This document shows, piece after piece, positions 7,107 through 9,534 of a stretch of 9,534 nucleotides of DNA (the stretch's first letter is position 1; each line of letters begins with the position of its first letter). The notes under the pieces were generated by a model. The model saw nothing but the letters and a program-made list of their open reading frames with translations, did not search any database and was not told where the DNA came from. The stretch is from Opitutales bacterium UBA7389 (GTDB taxonomy: Bacteria > Verrucomicrobiota > Verrucomicrobiia > Opitutales > Opitutaceae): assembly GCA_002474325.1 (NCBI GenBank), contig DKNL01000110.1:725-10258 (forward strand). Reading direction: 5' to 3'. The translations under genes and the position numbers were made by a program.

Positions 7107-7523
7107 ATGCCGCATTCCTTTCACAGAAAGCGTTCCCTGGAGGCAAATTCCGAGCTCAATGTCACCGCTCTGATCGACTTGGGTTTTGCCCTGCTTATCA
7201 TCTTCATGATCAGCACGCCTCTGATCGAGAAGGAGCAATTGATGGAAATCGATTTACCGGTAGCCTCGAAGGCTCCAGCCACCGCGATTTCCAGTACCGT
7301 AGATATTCTAGTCACGGATGCAGGCTACCAGATGGATGGAAATCCCGTAGGCAGACTGGAGCTGGAAAACGAACTAAACCGTTTCGGGGTGATGGCGGAT
7401 CCGCCGGTGCTGGCTATTCGTGCCAATGCGGATACGCCTTACCAAAACGTAGTGACCTTGCTGGATTTGTTAAAACAAAACCAGTTGAAGCGGATCAATT
7501 TGATTACGCGGCCTGAGGAGTAG
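7107..7523 (+). CDS. TolR/ExbD family biopolymer transport protein
   Basis: Partner of the preceding channel protein. The 138-residue product has a short basic cytoplasmic start (HRKR) and one membrane helix at about 22-38 (LIDLGFALLIIFMIS). The helix carries Asp24, the membrane aspartate that is protonated and deprotonated in this family. A periplasmic domain of about 95 residues ends in a typical pattern, LAIRANADTPYQNVVTLLDLLKQ, where LDLLK corresponds to the helix before the last strand. Size and layout are normal for the family. The gene starts 9 bases after the channel gene and is followed after 31 bases by the TolA/TonB-like gene. Confidence 0.92.
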   Translation: MPHSFHRKRSLEANSELNVTALIDLGFALLIIFMISTPLIEKEQLMEIDLPVASKAPATAISSTVDILVTDAGYQMDGNPVGRLELENELNRFGVMADPPVLAIRANADTPYQNVVTLLDLLKQNQLKRINLITRPEE

Positions 7524-7554
7524 GGCGTTTCAGCAACATCCCATATCCAAAGCG

Positions 7555-8331
7555 GTGTATTTCGATCTCAAAGGCCCTTTGATTTTTTCGGCAAGTCTTC
7601 ACTTCGCACTGATCGTCTTTTTCATTATCCTATCGATGCTCAAGCCGGAAAAGGAGCCGGAGGAACTCATCTTTGAGTTATACTCGCCCATGGTGGCTGC
7701 TCCTGCAGAGGTGAGGCCTCAAATAGAATATACACCTCCAGAAATGAACCTGCCGAGTCTAGACGACATTCCAGACCCGGAAATTCCGGAGTTGCCTCCC
7801 GAGCCTGAGCCTAGGCCAGAAGAAACGATCCCGGTTGAAAGCGATCCCGAACCTGTTCGCGAAGTCGTTAATTTCGAGGAATTCCAGAAGACGAACCCCA
7901 TTCCCCGTCAACGCGTGCCTGAGCGAAAGCCTCAAACTAGACGCAACAACGATCTATCGCGAGAAGTGGATCGCCTGAGGGAAAATCTTAATCAGTTACC
8001 GAATCAGATCACCTTGCCGCAAACCGCGATAGATTCGTTTAGCGCCACCGATCAGAATCGGCTCAACTCCTACTTTAGCCAGCTCGTGCAAGCCGTTCTC
8101 AATTCCATCGAAATTCATCCGTTAGAGGCTAATCCCTTGCAGACCAAGGTCCAATTCAGTTTAGGCCCGACCGGTATTATTTCCGGTGTCCACGTTTTGG
8201 CATCCAGCGGCGATAGCATCTACGATCAAAAAGTGGTCGAAGGTTTTAATCGCCTAGCCCGATTCAAGCCTCCCCCTGGTTTCAACAAGACTGAGTCGCT
8301 CATCCTCACCATCAAGCAACGGGATCGATAG
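7555..8331 (+). CDS. TolA/TonB-like energy transducer
   Basis: This is the periplasm-spanning rod of the complex, expected to carry motion from the TolQR/ExbBD motor to the outer membrane. The 258-residue product has a single N-terminal membrane helix at about 7-28, including Ser14 and His16 (SASLHFALI), recalling the TonB SxxxH pattern. A Pro/Glu-rich linker spans about 48-125 and a charged, probably helical stretch about 130-150. The C-terminal TonB/TolA-like domain is at about 168-255 (GPTGIISGVHVLASSGD, YDQKVVEGFNRL, FKPPPGF). The start is a GTG at 7555 with no Shine-Dalgarno sequence; the frame is closed by a TGA at 7501 and no ATG is available between. tolB and pal do not follow, so TonB and TolA roles are both open. 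Confidence 0.88.
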   Translation: MYFDLKGPLIFSASLHFALIVFFIILSMLKPEKEPEELIFELYSPMVAAPAEVRPQIEYTPPEMNLPSLDDIPDPEIPELPPEPEPRPEETIPVESDPEPVREVVNFEEFQKTNPIPRQRVPERKPQTRRNNDLSREVDRLRENLNQLPNQITLPQTAIDSFSATDQNRLNSYFSQLVQAVLNSIEIHPLEANPLQTKVQFSLGPTGIISGVHVLASSGDSIYDQKVVEGFNRLARFKPPPGFNKTESLILTIKQRDR

Positions 8332-8456
8332 AGGATTAGTGTGGGCATCTTGCCTGAGTAATTGAAATTGGTTTTTCAGTCGACACCCGGCGTTTTAAGG
8401 TGGCGCTCGCGTTCGCGTGTTGCTGCACTAAATATGGAAAGCGAACTTTCGGTGGA

Positions 8457-8470
8457 TCCCGCTAGCGGGA
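8457..8470. repeat. Perfect 14-base palindrome
   Basis: TCCCGCTAGCGGGA is its own reverse complement and can fold as CCCG-CTAG-CGGG. It is flanked by GGATC (8454-8458) and GATCC (8475-8479), which extend the symmetry imperfectly. It sits 126 bases after the TolA/TonB-like gene. There is no T-run after it, so it is not a standard terminator. Confidence 0.6.
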
Positions 8471-8490
8471 CGAAGATCCCTCCAAGCCGC

Positions 8491-8642
8491 ATTTGCGTCA
8501 ACTGAAGTTGCAGCCGAGCGTAGGAGCGGGTTTATCCCGCGATGATTATACAATAGAGCAAGTAAAATCGCGGCGTAAAGCCGCTCCTACAGTTCGTTTG
8601 GAAACTTGAATTCTTCGTTAGTGGGGATAAGTTGACGCATAT
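8491..8642. repeat. Outer inverted repeat enclosing the REP-like element
   Basis: TGCGTCAACT at 8494-8503 is matched exactly by its reverse complement AGTTGACGCA at 8630-8639, and the match extends a few bases further with mismatches. The REP pair lies between the arms, but off centre (16 bases from the left arm, 39 from the right). This could be the edge of a larger element or a chance match. Confidence 0.45.
8520..8590. repeat. REP-type inverted pair (REPIN/BIME-like element)
   Basis: Two 24-base units face each other: 8520-8543 begins GTAGGAGCGGG and 8567-8590 ends CCGCTCCTAC. Each unit starts with GTAGGAGCGG and ends in CCGCGAT when read inward, and each contains its own small hairpin (GCGGG/CCCGC in the left, GCGGC/GCCGC in the right). 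The units differ at three positions, and two of these are a swapped G:C pair in the hairpin stem, so folding is kept. A 23-base AT-rich spacer separates them. This is the architecture of REPINs moved by RAYT (IS200-related) transposases; no such transposase is in the window. Confidence 0.75.
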
Positions 8643-8888
8643 GTTCGTTCTCGGGACGAGGGTTAATCAAGAATTAGTCCTTTACGCCCGTTTACGGGAC
8701 TCTTGTCTGGTCCTGCTGATCGGTTGAGGATTTGCCCGGAGGGCACTGATGAGAACCGAATTTCTAGTTTTTCTTCAAGTCACTTATCGCTGCGGAAATA
8801 TGCCTACACTCAAAAAATTTTCTGGCGAATTGGCTTTGCCCCTTTTTTGATGATCGTACAACTGGAATTCGAAAACCCGTTTGAAAAG

Positions 8889-9534
8889 ATGAACAAAATA
8901 TCTCGTCGCGAAGCCCTAAAGAAATCCCTGAAGTCGGCCGCCGCCATTTCCGCCCCCATGGTTTTGCCGGCTAGCGTGCTTGGAATTAGCCCAAAATACA
9001 CTGCTCCCAATAGCCGCATAAACATGGGTCTGATTGGCCATGGTAAGATCATGAATGGCCATCGAAAGTACCATGCTGGCATTGAAGAAGTCGAAGTGGT
9101 GGCCATTTGTGATGTAGATTCGCGCAAGCTCGATCCCGCCATGGCGGAGATCAAGGAACTGCAAGGCCGGGATTGCGCTAAATACGAGTATTACGAGGAT
9201 GTGATGGACCGTTCGGATGTGGATGCGGTGGTCGTGGGAACGCCAGACCATTGGCATGCTCAGACTTCTATTGAAGCCATGAAGAATGGAAAAGACGTTT
9301 ATGTAGAGAAGCCTATGACGCTGACCATTGAGGAAGGCAAAGTCATGCGCGAAGTCGGTCGCCGCTATGGAAGCATCTTGCAGGTTGGTTCTCAGCAGCG
9401 GTCGGAGCGAGCGTTTCGCAAGGCTGCGGAACTAGTTCGAAATGGATATATCGGAAAAGTGAATACAATTTATGCTCGTCTCGGACGGTTTCCGGATCCT
9501 ACGCAGTATGCTGAGGAGCCCATCCCGGAAGGTT
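8889..9534 (+). CDS. Gfo/Idh/MocA family oxidoreductase with Tat signal, 3' end outside the window
   Basis: Partial NAD(P)-dependent oxidoreductase, expected to act on a sugar or sugar acid; 215 residues are visible. It opens with a twin-arginine signal (SRREALKKS at 5-13, then the hydrophobic stretch AAAISAPMVLPASVLG), so the folded protein is probably exported to the periplasm, as is common for this family in PVC bacteria. The Rossmann part follows: nucleotide-binding INMGLIGHGKI at 44-54, VVAICDVD at 70-77, VGTPDHWHAQ at 116-125 and the cofactor/active-site EKP at 140-142. The C-terminal substrate-binding domain has just begun. I chose the ATG at 8889 because it gives a normal short Tat n-region. 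An in-frame ATG at 8850 would add 13 residues and has no ribosome binding site. Substrate unknown. Confidence 0.92.
   Translation, partial: MNKISRREALKKSLKSAAAISAPMVLPASVLGISPKYTAPNSRINMGLIGHGKIMNGHRKYHAGIEEVEVVAICDVDSRKLDPAMAEIKELQGRDCAKYEYYEDVMDRSDVDAVVVGTPDHWHAQTSIEAMKNGKDVYVEKPMTLTIEEGKVMREVGRRYGSILQVGSQQRSERAFRKAAELVRNGYIGKVNTIYARLGRFPDPTQYAEEPIPEG

Larger units (their letters stand above)
8332..8888. other. Gene-poor region with palindromes and a REP-like element
   Basis: About 560 bases with no convincing gene. Only two tiny unsupported open frames were seen on the plus strand (8434-8505 and 8641-8727). The region holds a 14-base palindrome (8457-8470), a REP-like paired hairpin (8520-8590) and an outer inverted repeat (8491-8504 with 8629-8642). 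It also holds small hairpins such as CCCGTTTACGGG (8688-8699). It must also carry the end of the Tol/Exb message and the promoter of the oxidoreductase gene, but I could place neither with confidence. Confidence 0.6.

Noticed and set aside
8434..8505. 23-codon open frame starting at ATG 8434
   Set aside because: It runs through the 14-base palindrome and has no ribosome binding site or protein-like composition.
8641..8727. 28-codon open frame starting at ATG 8641
   Set aside because: No ribosome binding site at a sensible distance, no recognisable features, and it overlaps one arm of the inverted repeat.
8810..9257. Open frames on the minus strand of about 113 residues
   Set aside because: They mirror the clearly coding Gfo/Idh/MocA oxidoreductase on the plus strand.

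Overview
The window reads as ordinary chromosome from a bacterium of the PVC group, most likely a Verrucomicrobiota (Opitutae-like) lineage. This is inferred from the gene mix: a Tat-exported Gfo/Idh/MocA oxidoreductase, an unusual alpha/beta hydrolase, an AGXT-type aminotransferase, a Tol/Exb energiser operon, and weak or absent Shine-Dalgarno sequences. No rRNA, tRNA, CRISPR array, phage gene or intact transposase was seen.

Layout. (1) 1-1350 (+): an alpha/beta hydrolase-fold protein, probably cut by the left window edge. (2) 1534-2640 (+): a serine/alanine-glyoxylate aminotransferase with its own sigma70-like promoter at 1461-1490. That promoter lies inside the longest open frame (from 1393), so the real start is probably the GTG at 1534. 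(3) 2733-3440 (-): a graveyard of an ABC exporter. The ATPase has lost its Walker A half and carries three in-frame stops. It is followed, out of frame, by what looks like the last membrane helix and tail of an ABC-2 permease. (4) 3471-6195 (-): a compact three-gene operon, pfkB-type sugar/nucleoside kinase, thymidylate kinase (tmk) and DNA polymerase III delta' (holB), with a good sigma70-like promoter at 6261-6288. (5) 6396-8331 (+): a divergent operon for a TolQ/ExbB, TolR/ExbD and TolA/TonB-like inner-membrane energy-transduction complex. (6) 8332-8888: about 560 bases without a convincing gene, holding a REP-type paired hairpin element (8520-8590) nested inside a second inverted repeat, plus other palindromes. 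(7) 8889-9534 (+): the start of a Tat-signal Gfo/Idh/MocA oxidoreductase that runs off the right edge.

How the parts relate. tmk and holB both serve DNA replication (dTTP supply and clamp loading). The PfkB kinase is co-transcribed with them, and its stop codon merges with the tmk ribosome binding site. The Tol/Exb operon supplies proton-motive-force-driven work on the outer membrane, but tolB and pal are not directly downstream. The points most worth a second look are the decayed ABC exporter, the REP-like element and the start of the aminotransferase. I found no clear evidence of a wholly new system.
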